Shown here piece by piece: positions 43,924-51,797 of a stretch of 61,908 bases of DNA; position 1 is the stretch's first letter, and each line of letters opens with the position of its first letter. A model generated the notes under the pieces. It was not told the origin of the DNA and made no database searches. It was given only the letters and a program-made list of their open reading frames with translations. A program made the position numbers and the translations under genes. Source of the DNA: Streptomyces melanogenes (GTDB lineage Bacteria > Actinomycetota > Actinomycetes > Streptomycetales > Streptomycetaceae); the NCBI RefSeq assembly GCF_014649795.1, contig NZ_BMTS01000033.1, forward strand, positions 1-61,908. Direction: 5' to 3'.

Positions 43924-45207
43924 ATGAGAGCGCGCGTGGTGCGAGTGGCCCTGGTGGCTGCGGCTGTGGCCCTGGTTCTGCTGGCCGTGCCACTGGCCGT
44001 GGCGATCCGGTTCACGTTCTTCGCCGACGAGAACGGCGAGCTGGAACGGGACGCCATGGCCGCCGTCGCCCGCGTCGGACCCGACTTCGCCGCCGGAGAC
44101 CCCGTGGAGCTGCCCGGCGGGCGGGGCGAGGTGCGGCTGGGGATCTACGACGCCGGCGGGCTGCGCTCCGGGACAGGCCCGGCCACGAGCGGCGACGCCG
44201 TTCGCCAGGCGCTGTCGGGCAGCGTGGCGCGGAAGCGGTCCGCGGGTGAACTGGTCGTCGCGGTACCCGTCTCCAGTGGCGAGCGGGTCATCGGGGCGGT
44301 GCGCGCCTCGACGAGCGCCCGCACCGTGTGGAACCGGGTGCTGTGGGGCTGGGCGGCGCTGCTCGGGCTGTGTCTGCTGGCGCTCGGCGCAGCCGTCGTC
44401 GTCGCCCGCAGGCAGGCGTCCGTGCTCAGCTCCCCGCTGGAGGCCCTCGCCCGTACCTCCCTGGCCATCGCCGAAGGAGATCTGGCGGCGCGGGCGGACC
44501 GCAGCACGATCGCGGAGATCGACGGGGTGGCGCAGGCCCACAACGCGATGGTCGGCCGTCTGGCCCGGCTCTTGGAGCGGGAACGGCACTTCACCGCCAA
44601 CGCCTCCCACCAGCTGCGGACTCCGCTGACCGGACTGCAGCTCGGCCTGGAGGCGGCGTTGGCCGATCCGGGCGCGGATCCGCGCGCCGCCCTCGCCGAG
44701 GCGGCGGAGCAGTCACGACACCTGGACCACACCATCGACGAGGTGCTCCGCCTGGCCACGTCGGGCGCCGCAAGGCACGCACCGGCCCTGCTCCAGCCGG
44801 TTGGCGACCTGCTGGAGGCGGCCGAACGGCGGTGGCACGGTGTGCTCGCCCGGGACGGCCGCCGACTCGCGCTGCTCTGGGAAGCGGCGGCGGGACAACT
44901 GCCCGTACCGGCCCGCTCCACCGACCAGATCCTCGACGTCCTCCTGGACAACGCCCACCGGCACGGCGGCGGGACGGTGACGGTGCGCCTGCGTGATCTG
45001 GGAGCGGCGCTCGCCCTGGACGTCGTCGACGAGGGAACCGCCGCGCTGGACTCCCGGGCGATCTTCGAGCGCGGCACCGGAACCGGCTCGGGGATCGGGC
45101 TGGCTCTGGCACGGGAGTTGGCCGAGGCGGCCGGAGCCCGGCTCACGCTGAGCGGTACGGCTCCTACCTGCTTCACCCTGTTGCTGCCGCTGGCCGGGGA
45201 CGCGTGA
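43924..45207 (+). CDS. Sensor histidine kinase, likely partner of the 38367 regulator
   Basis: A 427-residue kinase. ATG 43924 has GATGGG upstream (an earlier ATG at 43912 is possible). Helices at ~8-30 and ~140-162 enclose an extracytoplasmic sensor of about 110 residues. HAMP follows, then the H-box NASHQLRTPL and the ATP-binding region: N-box LLDNAHRHGGG and G-box GTGSGIGLALARELAE. The F-box region is short. It diverges from the exporter operon while the only unpaired regulator lies at that operon's far end, an unusual split arrangement. The last 35 bases overlap the convergent transporter gene. Confidence 0.85.
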   Translation: MRARVVRVALVAAAVALVLLAVPLAVAIRFTFFADENGELERDAMAAVARVGPDFAAGDPVELPGGRGEVRLGIYDAGGLRSGTGPATSGDAVRQALSGSVARKRSAGELVVAVPVSSGERVIGAVRASTSARTVWNRVLWGWAALLGLCLLALGAAVVVARRQASVLSSPLEALARTSLAIAEGDLAARADRSTIAEIDGVAQAHNAMVGRLARLLERERHFTANASHQLRTPLTGLQLGLEAALADPGADPRAALAEAAEQSRHLDHTIDEVLRLATSGAARHAPALLQPVGDLLEAAERRWHGVLARDGRRLALLWEAAAGQLPVPARSTDQILDVLLDNAHRHGGGTVTVRLRDLGAALALDVVDEGTAALDSRAIFERGTGTGSGIGLALARELAEAAGARLTLSGTAPTCFTLLLPLAGDA

Positions 45208-46234
45208 GCTGGTTCGCGGCGAGCTTCTGCATCAGGCTGAAGGCGAGTACGGGCAGCAGGACCTGCGGCCGGTCGGGCATCGTGGTGGTGATGAGCACGG
45301 CGCCCGCGCTGCTGTTGCTCATTCCGCAGGCCAGGGTGACGGAGGTACGGGCGGGGGCGGCCAGCCGCAGGAGATGGGCGGACCAGCGGCCCCAGGCGAA
45401 GGACAGGGCGCAGGCGGCCGTGGCGGTACCCGCTGCCGCGAGGAGCAGCAGCGGGCGGGGGTGGGTGAGGAACTGCCCGATCGCGCCTGCGGCGTTGACG
45501 TAGGTGAGCAGGAGTGAGGCGAGGACCGCGGTCAGTGCCGCCAGGTTCAGTCCTGTGGGCTTGGCGCGTTCGGGGAGCAGGAGGCGGCAGCCGATTCCGG
45601 CGGCGCAGGGCAGCAGGACGCCGGTGAGGGCGAAGCCGCTTCCGGTGCCGCGCGCCGCGGCTTCCAGGCTCTGGGCGTAGTCCGTGTTCAGCAGCGGGGT
45701 GAGGCTGTCGATGGTGGCGGGGAGCGTGAGCGGACTGAGGACGGTGGAGGCGAGGACCAGGCCCAGCATGGCGGGTTCGTCACCGCGGCCACCGCCGGTC
45801 CATACGGTGGCTCCGGCGGCCACCGGCATGGAGACCGTGAGGATCATCGCGGCGATCATGCCGCTTCCGCCGTCGGAGTCGGGGGAGCAGCGCAGGGTGA
45901 GGGCGATGACGGGGACGATCAGCAGCGGCGCGGTCAGGTGAAGAGCGAGGCCGGCCAGCAGGACGCGGGGCCGTCCCAGCAGCCGGGTCAGGGCGTGTGG
46001 GCAGGTCCGCAGTCCGGCCGTGAAGAGGACGGCGGCGAGCAGCAGTTGCGTGATGTTGAGGCCGACGCGCAGGTGGGCGCCGAGGGGCACGGTGTGGGCG
46101 TGACGCAGCCACAGGCCCGGGGCGGGCAGGGCCGCGGCGGCGAGGTAGGCGCCGCAGGAGGCCCGTCCGAGCCGTCTGCGCAGGAAGTCCAGGGGCGCGG
46201 CAAGGGGGATTCCGGAGGGCGGCGCGGTCTGCAT
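45173..46234 (-). CDS. Bile acid:sodium symporter (BASS)-like membrane transporter
   Basis: A 353-residue protein with about nine or ten hydrophobic segments. The conserved NxxQLLLAAVLF.AGL segment near residue 60 and ACGMSNSSAGAVL near residue 305 fit the BASS/SBF superfamily, whose members import organic anions, pantoate or other acids with Na+. The substrate is unknown. The gene's 3' end overlaps the kinase gene by 35 bases tail to tail, and TCAGGATGTGTTCAGG lies 65-80 bases upstream of its start. Confidence 0.7.
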   Translation of the reverse strand: MQTAPPSGIPLAAPLDFLRRRLGRASCGAYLAAAALPAPGLWLRHAHTVPLGAHLRVGLNITQLLLAAVLFTAGLRTCPHALTRLLGRPRVLLAGLALHLTAPLLIVPVIALTLRCSPDSDGGSGMIAAMILTVSMPVAAGATVWTGGGRGDEPAMLGLVLASTVLSPLTLPATIDSLTPLLNTDYAQSLEAAARGTGSGFALTGVLLPCAAGIGCRLLLPERAKPTGLNLAALTAVLASLLLTYVNAAGAIGQFLTHPRPLLLLAAAGTATAACALSFAWGRWSAHLLRLAAPARTSVTLACGMSNSSAGAVLITTTMPDRPQVLLPVLAFSLMQKLAANQLTRPRPAAATG

Positions 46235-46298
46235 GGCGGGGAGCGTAGGCGCGGCGCCGTCTTGGGGTGGGGCGTTCGGGGTGTGGTGGCCGATGCGC

Positions 46299-46314
46299 TC
46301 AGGATGTGTTCAGG
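46299..46314. promoter_or_regulatory. Direct repeat TCAGG-N6-TCAGG upstream of the BASS gene
   Basis: TCAGGATGTGTTCAGG contains two TCAGG units 11 bases apart, the usual spacing for OmpR-family regulators. An almost identical copy (one base different) is found at 60349-60364. It is placed upstream of the minus-strand BASS gene. Regulator unknown. Confidence 0.45.
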
Positions 46315-46517
46315 CTGCGGCTGGCAGCGTCCGTGCCATGACATCCGGGACGCGACAGCCCTGCCGCCCGCCCGCTGTTGCTTCATGGGGGCCCACACGG
46401 TGGCGTCCTGTCGACGTCAGTGGGGATTGGGTGTGGGCGGGCCCGCGCCTGGAACACATGGCTCTGCCCGCAACGGGGGGTTGGTGGCGGTCACACTCAC
46501 CACATGAACGATGGGAC

Positions 46518-46649
46518 GTGGAGGCGCTGAACCGAGATGTGTCGGATGGAGACGCGACGGCAACGCTGATCCAAGAGCACTGCCGGCGGGCGGAGGAAGG
46601 CTTGGAGCGCGTTGTCGAAGCGTGCCGAGCTTCCCTCCAGGAGGACTGA
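46518..46649 (+). CDS. Possible 43-residue small protein
   Basis: GTG 46518 follows GATGGGA and opens MEALNRDVSDGDATATLIQE, continuing to EEGLERVVEACRASLQED and TGA. The composition is that of an amphipathic helix pair. There is no homology I can recognise, and the frame also runs on upstream without a better start. Low certainty. Confidence 0.3.
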   Translation: MEALNRDVSDGDATATLIQEHCRRAEEGLERVVEACRASLQED

Positions 46650-46712
46650 CCTCCTCGGCCTCACCTCACGCAGCATCACGCGAAGCGAGATCTGTTGAGG
46701 GCGGGGAGCGGG

Positions 46713-48077
46713 TCAGCCGGCCGGCAGGGTGACCACGAACCGTGCCCCTGGACAGTGGCCTTCGTCATGCCGTACGTCACCGTCCACGGAGCGAGCCAGG
46801 CGCCGCGCGAGCGGCAGCCCGAGGCCGGCTCCGCCGTGCCCGTCGTCGGGGTCGGCGCGCCGTCCCGGGTGAAAGAGCTCCGGGGCGAAAGATGGCGGCA
46901 CTCCCGGTCCGTCGTCGCTGACCTCGATGCGGATGCTCCCGTCCTGGCGGCACGCGCTGAGCCGGACCCGGGAGCGGGCGTGGCGCAGGGCGTTGTCCAG
47001 CAGGGGGCTCACGGTGCGTTCGAGCAGGGCCTGCGGGACGCCGGCCGTGAGGTCCCCGGCCACCTGTGTGACCCGGACGTCGATGGGCTGTGGCGGGGAG
47101 AGCCGCCCGGTGAGCCGGATCAGCGTGGACCGGACGTCGGCGGTGCCCCGGTCGGCGCCGGAGCTGCTGCGGGCGTCGTCGAGCAGCGTGTCGCAGATGG
47201 TGCGCATACCGTGGGCGGCGTCTTCGACGGCGGCGCAGACGCGTTGGGTCTCGGCGGCGGAGCGTGGCCTGCTCTGCCACCAGTCGACTTCGGCGATGAT
47301 CCGGGCGAGAGGGTTGCGCAGTTCGTGGGACAGCTCCCGGGTGAGCTGCTGTTCGTGGCGCAGTCCGGCCCGGATCCGGTCGAGCAGGGCGTCCAGCGAG
47401 CTGCCGAGCCGGGCGAGTTCGTCGGGCCTGCGGGCGTGGCCGAACCGGTCGTCGCAGGCGTGTGTGCTCCACGCGGTGGCCTGTTCGGTCATGGTGCGTA
47501 CGGGCCGCAGCGCACGGCCCACCGCGAGGCGTGTCAGCACATAGGTGCAGGCCAGCATGGCTGCGTCCAGGGCGAGGGACGCGTACAGCACGGTGTCTGC
47601 GGTACTGCGGTAGGGGGCGAGGCCGCGGGCGGTGACCACAGCGGCTGGTGCGCTGCCGGAACCGGTGACGGGCTGGACGCACAGCCGGACCGGCTCCGGT
47701 GCTTCGGCGGTGGCGCAGTGACGGCCGCCGTCGGCGGCGAGTGCGTCCGCGGCTCTGTCGAGCCGGCCGCCGGGTACGGTGCCGGGCGGGGCTTCGAGGC
47801 GTACCGGCCCGGCGTAGATCCAGACGTCGGCGTCGAGCGCGTCGTCGTTGGGTACTTCCACGACGCGGGCGGTGGCTCCGGTGGTGTCCACGGTCGCCGC
47901 GATGGCGGCGGCGCGGGTGTAGAGGTGGTCGTCGGCCTGTTGCTGGAGCCGTTGGCGCACGACGGCGTTGAAGCCGACGGTGAGCACGACCATCAGCAGT
48001 GCCGCGGCGGCGCACGCGACCAGGGAGAGCCGGCCCCGCAGGGTGCGTGGCCTCCAGCCGCGCGGGTGCAGTGTCAT
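46713..48077 (-). CDS. Sensor histidine kinase
   Basis: A 454-residue kinase overlapping its regulator gene by four bases (ATGA). Helices at ~18-40 and ~165-190 border an extracytoplasmic sensor with two cysteines. HAMP, the H-box LSHELRNPLARI, N-box LLDNALRHA and G-boxes DDGPGVPP and GGAGLGLPLARRLA are complete. It phosphorylates the regulator encoded upstream. The operon promoter region carries a BlaI-type palindrome at 48964. Confidence 0.88.
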   Translation of the reverse strand: MTLHPRGWRPRTLRGRLSLVACAAAALLMVVLTVGFNAVVRQRLQQQADDHLYTRAAAIAATVDTTGATARVVEVPNDDALDADVWIYAGPVRLEAPPGTVPGGRLDRAADALAADGGRHCATAEAPEPVRLCVQPVTGSGSAPAAVVTARGLAPYRSTADTVLYASLALDAAMLACTYVLTRLAVGRALRPVRTMTEQATAWSTHACDDRFGHARRPDELARLGSSLDALLDRIRAGLRHEQQLTRELSHELRNPLARIIAEVDWWQSRPRSAAETQRVCAAVEDAAHGMRTICDTLLDDARSSSGADRGTADVRSTLIRLTGRLSPPQPIDVRVTQVAGDLTAGVPQALLERTVSPLLDNALRHARSRVRLSACRQDGSIRIEVSDDGPGVPPSFAPELFHPGRRADPDDGHGGAGLGLPLARRLARSVDGDVRHDEGHCPGARFVVTLPAG

Positions 48078-48736
48078 GACAGGCGGTGCCCCATGCCGCG
48101 GCTGGTGGTGAGCGCGCGGTCGCTGCCGGCGGTACGGAGCTTGCGGCGCAGCCGGCTGAGGTACTGGTCGAGGGTGTTGTCGCTGACCTGGGCGCCCTCG
48201 GGCCAGCCGGCGCGGACGAGTTCGCGGCGGGTCACGAGTGCGCCTGCGGCGGTGATGAGTGCCGCCAGGAGTCGGAACTCGGTCGGTGTCAGGTCCACGG
48301 GTGTTCCCGCGACGGTGCAGGTGTAGCGGATCGGGTCGAGCAGCAGGTCGCCCGCGGCGGCGGGGGGCTGCGGGCCCGCCCTCTTGAGGGCCGCCCGCAG
48401 ACGGGCCGCGAGCTCGGCGAGGTGGAAGGGCTTGGGGAGGTAGTCGTCGCCTCCGGCGGCGAATCCGGTCAGCCGGTCGGTGAGGTGGTGGTGTGCTGTC
48501 AGGAAGAGGACCGGGGCGCTGAATCCGCGTGCCCTGAGCGCCTGGCAGACGTCCCTGCCGTCCGCGTCGGGCAGTGCGACGTCCAGGACGACCGCGTCGA
48601 AGCCGTCCTGGGCCAGCCGCAGTGCGCCTGCGCCGTCGGGTGCCGGGACCGGGTCGAAGTCTTCGTCGCGAAGGCCGCGCAGCAGTACGTCCCGCAGGGC
48701 GTGGTCGTCCTCGACGACCAGGATGCGCCCAGGCAC
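48074..48736 (-). CDS. OmpR-family response regulator
   Basis: A 220-residue regulator. GTG 48736 is chosen because the receiver begins there (PGRILVVEDDH) behind GAGGCC; the frame extends to 48844 with Pro-rich, non-receiver sequence. Phospho-acceptor is Asp52 (VVLDVALPDADG), and the switch Lys lies in YLPKPF. The winged helix (LTPTEFRLLAAL, DQYLSRLRRKL) ends at SRGMGHRLS. It is co-translated with the kinase at 46713. Confidence 0.86.
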   Translation of the reverse strand: MPGRILVVEDDHALRDVLLRGLRDEDFDPVPAPDGAGALRLAQDGFDAVVLDVALPDADGRDVCQALRARGFSAPVLFLTAHHHLTDRLTGFAAGGDDYLPKPFHLAELAARLRAALKRAGPQPPAAAGDLLLDPIRYTCTVAGTPVDLTPTEFRLLAALITAAGALVTRRELVRAGWPEGAQVSDNTLDQYLSRLRRKLRTAGSDRALTTSRGMGHRLS

Positions 48737-48963
48737 GTCAGGCCTCGGCCGGAGGCCGGGCGGGCGCGCGCCGGACGGATCCCTCGGCACCACCGCCGCG
48801 CCCAGCACACCGATCGCGGCCGGCGGGGAAGGGGCGTCGAGCACAGGTGACCGCTGGGTCGGTCGCGGCGTGGACGGAAGCGGCCATGCAGGTGGGGCCT
48901 CTCATGGGGGCCGGGCAGAGGGCCGCAGGGTGGAGTACGGGGTGACTGCGGTCCCATGGACGG

Positions 48964-48979
48964 TCTACTGCACTGTAGA
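48964..48979. promoter_or_regulatory. BlaI-type operator TCTAC-N6-GTAGA (site 1)
   Basis: TCTACTGCACTGTAGA is a dyad within GTCTAC-N6-GTAGAC. It lies about 230 bases upstream of the kinase/regulator operon start at 48736 and just downstream of uppP. Two further sites with the same half-sites and spacing occur at 50069 and 51641. Binding by the BlaI-type protein at 50128 is inferred. Confidence 0.55.
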
Positions 48980-49051
48980 CGATGCCGAGGCGGTGATTGA
49001 GGCCGATGGACGGGGCACCGGCCGGCGGGCCCGTGACGGCGGGCGTTGCCG

Positions 49052-49888
49052 TCAGGCGGTGAGGACGCCGGTGGTGAGCAGGCCGAAGAGCAGGATTCCG
49101 ACGGCGATCCGGTAGGTGACGAAGGCGTTGAAGGAGTGCTTGGCGACGAACTTCAGGAGCCAGGCGATCGAGGCGTAGGCGACGACGAAGGACACCGCGG
49201 TGCCGACGACCAGCGGGAGGGTGTCCACGCCGGCGCCGATGGCGTCCTTGAGCTCGTACAGGCCCGCGCCGGTCAGGGCGGGGATGCCCAGGAAGAAGGA
49301 GAGGCGGGTGGCGGCGACGCGTTCGAGGTCGAGGATGAGGCCGGTCGACATGGTGGCGCCGGAGCGGGAGAAGCCGGGGAAGAGCAGGGCGAGGATCTGT
49401 GAAGAGCCCACCAGCATGGCGTCCTTGAGGGTGGTGTCGTCCTCGCCGCGCTTGTGGCGGCCCATCTGGTCGGCGGCCCACATGAGGCCGCTGCCGACGA
49501 TCAGGGAGCCTGCCACCACCCACAGGGACGCCAGGGTGCCTTCGATGAGGGGTTTGGCGGCGAGCCCCACGGCGACGATGGGGATGGTGGCGTAGATGAC
49601 CCACCAGGCGAACTTGTAGTCGTGGTGGTGGCGCTCCTCGCGGTGGGCCAGGCCGCGTCCCCAGGCCTTCACGATCCGCACGATGTCTTTGAAGAAGTAC
49701 ACCAGTACCGCGGCGATGGCTCCGACCTGGATGACGGCGGTGAAGGCGACGACGGCCTTGTCGTCCACCGGAATGCCCATCAGCCCTTCGGTGATTTTCA
49801 GGTGTCCGGTGGAGGAGACCGGCAGGAATTCGGTGACGCCTTCGACGATGCCGAGGACTGTTGCCTGTCCGATGTCGATGGTGCTCAA
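49052..49888 (-). CDS. uppP: Undecaprenyl-diphosphatase UppP (BacA)
   Basis: A 278-residue membrane enzyme from TTG 49888 (CAGGGACGG upstream; the longer frame has no membrane signal). It dephosphorylates undecaprenyl pyrophosphate to recycle the lipid carrier of peptidoglycan synthesis. The two signature motifs are complete: EGVTEFLPVSSTGHL near residue 17 and PGFSRSGATM near residue 170. Seven or eight membrane helices are visible. It diverges from the BlaI-type repressor across a region with a 36-base perfect palindrome, so it is probably part of a cell-wall stress response and possibly bacitracin tolerance. Confidence 0.93.
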   Translation of the reverse strand: MSTIDIGQATVLGIVEGVTEFLPVSSTGHLKITEGLMGIPVDDKAVVAFTAVIQVGAIAAVLVYFFKDIVRIVKAWGRGLAHREERHHHDYKFAWWVIYATIPIVAVGLAAKPLIEGTLASLWVVAGSLIVGSGLMWAADQMGRHKRGEDDTTLKDAMLVGSSQILALLFPGFSRSGATMSTGLILDLERVAATRLSFFLGIPALTGAGLYELKDAIGAGVDTLPLVVGTAVSFVVAYASIAWLLKFVAKHSFNAFVTYRIAVGILLFGLLTTGVLTA

Positions 49889-50058
49889 TTCGTCCGTCCC
49901 TGAGGTTGGTCCGATGCGATGGTGGTGGAGCGTGGGCCGGGCCGTGGCCCGGCCGGTGCGCCTTTGCCTCCGTCCGGAGAGAGCGCGGGGATTACTGGCG
50001 TCGCGCCGTGAACGGCGCGGGGGCGTGGGGGACAGCAGGCATGGCACACTCGGGGAAG

Positions 50059-50094
50059 ACCCTCGTCTTCTACGCGCGCGTAGAAGACGAGGGT
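50059..50094. promoter_or_regulatory. 36-bp perfect palindrome, BlaI-type operator (site 2)
   Basis: ACCCTCGTCTTCTACGCG at 50059-50076 is followed directly by its exact reverse complement at 50077-50094. The core is TCTAC-N6-GTAGA (50069-50084). It sits between divergent uppP and the BlaI-type gene and would let that repressor control both. As RNA it would also form a very stable hairpin ahead of the repressor gene. Confidence 0.7.
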
Positions 50095-50127
50095 GACTGT
50101 AGAGGATGGGCAAGGAGGCAGCCAACA

Positions 50128-50532
50128 GTGGACGGGCACGACCGCACCGGAACCCCGCACGAGGGGGACCGCCGCCTGGCCAACGGGCAACGGGAGGCCG
50201 AGGTGGTGGCCGTGCTCCGCTCGGCCTCCGGACCGCTCACGCCCCGGGAGGTGCTGGAGCGCATCGGCGGTGACCTGGCGTACAGCACGGTGGTGACGAT
50301 CCTGACCCGTCTGTACGAGAAGGACGTCCTCACCCGGGCGGCGCACGGCCGGGCCTTCGCCTACGCTCCCGCCACGGACGAACCGGGCTTCGCCGCCCGG
50401 AAGATGCGCCAGGCGATGGAAGAGGTGCCGGACCGCGAGGGGGTTCTGACGCGCTTCGTCGACGACCTCTCCAGCCGGGACGAGGCATTGCTGCGCCGGC
50501 TGCTGGGCGGCGACCTGGACGCGGGCCGGTAG
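50128..50532 (+). CDS. BlaI/MecI-family repressor
   Basis: A 134-residue regulator from GTG 50128 with AAGGAGG at nine bases, a strong site that rules out longer forms. It has the winged helix of the family: ANGQREAEVVAVLRSASGPL, TPREVLERIGGDLAYSTVVT, ILTRLYEKDVLTR, then GRAFAYAPA, and a C-terminal dimerisation helix. Such repressors bind TACA/TGTA-type dyads and are inactivated by cleavage through a BlaR1/M56 protease; an M56 gene follows 12 bases downstream. It probably controls uppP, itself and other genes with TCTAC-N6-GTAGA sites. Confidence 0.88.
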   Translation: MDGHDRTGTPHEGDRRLANGQREAEVVAVLRSASGPLTPREVLERIGGDLAYSTVVTILTRLYEKDVLTRAAHGRAFAYAPATDEPGFAARKMRQAMEEVPDREGVLTRFVDDLSSRDEALLRRLLGGDLDAGR

Positions 50533-50544
50533 GCGGGGTCCGCC

Positions 50545-51486
50545 GTGCATCTCGCCGTCTATCTCCCGCTGCTCTTCCCGCTGTTCGCCGCGCCGGGGGC
50601 CCGTCGCCTCGCCGATCGCCTGGAGCCGCGGCCGGCCACCTGGCTGCTGACGGCGGGTGCGGTGGTGCTGGCCGCCGGCAGCACCACGGTGCTGGGGCTG
50701 CTGGCCTTGGCGGGTCTGGTCCGCATACCGCTGGTCGCCCGGCTGGCGGAGCTGTCGCCTGCGGTGCTGGCGCGCGACGATCCGGCACGGGTCCCGGTCG
50801 CCGTGGTGGCCGCGCTGCTGCTGGTGGCCGCTTCGGTGGCCGGCTCGCGCTTCGCCTACCGGCGGGTGCGGGCGGTGTGCGCGGCCTTCCTGGAGGCCGC
50901 CTGCTTTCCCGGGCAGAACCCGCTGGTCATAGTGGAGGAACGGGCGGCTGACGCGTTCGCCATGCCGGGGCTGCCCGGCCGCATCGTGGTGTCCACCGGC
51001 ATGCTGGAGTCCCTCGACGCCGCCGAGCGGGAGATCCTGCTCGCCCATGAGCGAGCCCATCTGCGGGGTCAGCACTACCTCTTCACGGCAGCCGTTCAAC
51101 TGGCCGCCGCCGTCAACCCGTTGCTGCGCCCGCTGGCGGGCCAGGTCGCGTACACGCTGGAGCGCTGGGCGGACGAGGCCGCTGTCCTGGAGAGCGGTGA
51201 CCGGCGCCGGGTGGCCGTGACCGTGGGCAAGGCCGCGCTCGCGGCGAAGAACTCAGGAGGCCGGCGCAGACTGCCGGCCGCGGCCCTGGGGCTGCTCGGA
51301 GGGCCCCGGCGCCGCGAGGAGCCGGGGCCCGTTCCGCGGCGCGTCGCCGCCCTGCTCTCGCCCCGGCCGGCAGGGGGCAGATGGCGGGGAGCTGTCGCGG
51401 CTGTCTACCTCACGGCTGCCGCGCTGTGCACCGCGGACGCGGTCCAGGACCTCCACGAGGTGATGAAGCGGGCCAAAGGGGGCTGA
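50545..51486 (+). CDS. M56 (BlaR1-like) membrane zinc metalloprotease
   Basis: A 313-residue protein. Hydrophobic segments lie at ~1-18, ~34-57, ~85-107 and near the C-terminus. The zinc motif HERAH (HExxH) is near residue 170, and the third ligand Glu is in RWADEAA about 40 residues later. There is no penicillin-binding sensor domain, so unlike BlaR1 the signal is not a beta-lactam bound by this protein itself. It is co-transcribed with the BlaI-type repressor and is the likely protease that inactivates it. Confidence 0.85.
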   Translation: MHLAVYLPLLFPLFAAPGARRLADRLEPRPATWLLTAGAVVLAAGSTTVLGLLALAGLVRIPLVARLAELSPAVLARDDPARVPVAVVAALLLVAASVAGSRFAYRRVRAVCAAFLEAACFPGQNPLVIVEERAADAFAMPGLPGRIVVSTGMLESLDAAEREILLAHERAHLRGQHYLFTAAVQLAAAVNPLLRPLAGQVAYTLERWADEAAVLESGDRRRVAVTVGKAALAAKNSGGRRRLPAAALGLLGGPRRREEPGPVPRRVAALLSPRPAGGRWRGAVAAVYLTAAALCTADAVQDLHEVMKRAKGG

Positions 51487-51635
51487 AGCCGGCCCCGAGA
51501 GGGCGCCGGTCCTCAGCGGGTACGAGGACGTGGAGCCGTATGCCTGGGCGATGGCATCGAGCGAGCGTACGCGCGTTGCGGTGCTGCGGCGCCGGGGGAG
51601 TACGGCGGTGCGGGCGGCCGGGCCGGGGAGCAGAT

Positions 51636-51661
51636 CTACGTCTACAGGCGTGTAGACGTAG
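51636..51661. promoter_or_regulatory. BlaI-type operator TCTAC-N6-GTAGA (site 3)
   Basis: CTACGTCTACA and its exact complement lie around GGCG; the core TCTAC-N6-GTAGA is at 51641-51656. It stands 15 bases before an iron box and about 140 bases before the iron-uptake operon, pointing to joint control by the BlaI-type repressor. Confidence 0.6.
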
Positions 51662-51675
51662 CTCGGTTTTCTAAT

Positions 51676-51694
51676 TAAGGTATGCCTCAGCTAA
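51676..51694. promoter_or_regulatory. DtxR/IdeR-type iron box
   Basis: TAAGGTATGCCTCAGCTAA agrees with the 19-base consensus TWAGGTTAGSCTAACCTWA at 15 positions by my count. It is directly upstream of an Fe3+ ABC transporter operon, as expected for DmdR/IdeR repression in iron sufficiency. Confidence 0.65.
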
Positions 51695-51797
51695 CCGTGC
51701 GGCGCCCGATCTCGTGCGGTTCCTCCCCAATTCCCCCAGCGGTATTTACCCCTCACCGCGTGCTGCCTGCTCCCCGATCGATGTAAGGACGTTCATC

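Noticed and set aside
48737..48844. N-terminal extension of the second response regulator
   Set aside because: The 36 extra residues are Pro-rich and unlike receivers; GTG 48736 begins exactly at the receiver fold.
50059..50094. 36-base palindrome considered as a terminator
   Set aside because: It lies between divergent promoters, not after a gene, and has no T-run; its core matches two other operator-like sites.
49889..51099. Minus-strand frame antisense to the BlaI/M56 genes
   Set aside because: Shadow frame rich in Arg/Gly/Gln; the plus-strand genes have strong ribosome sites and catalytic motifs.
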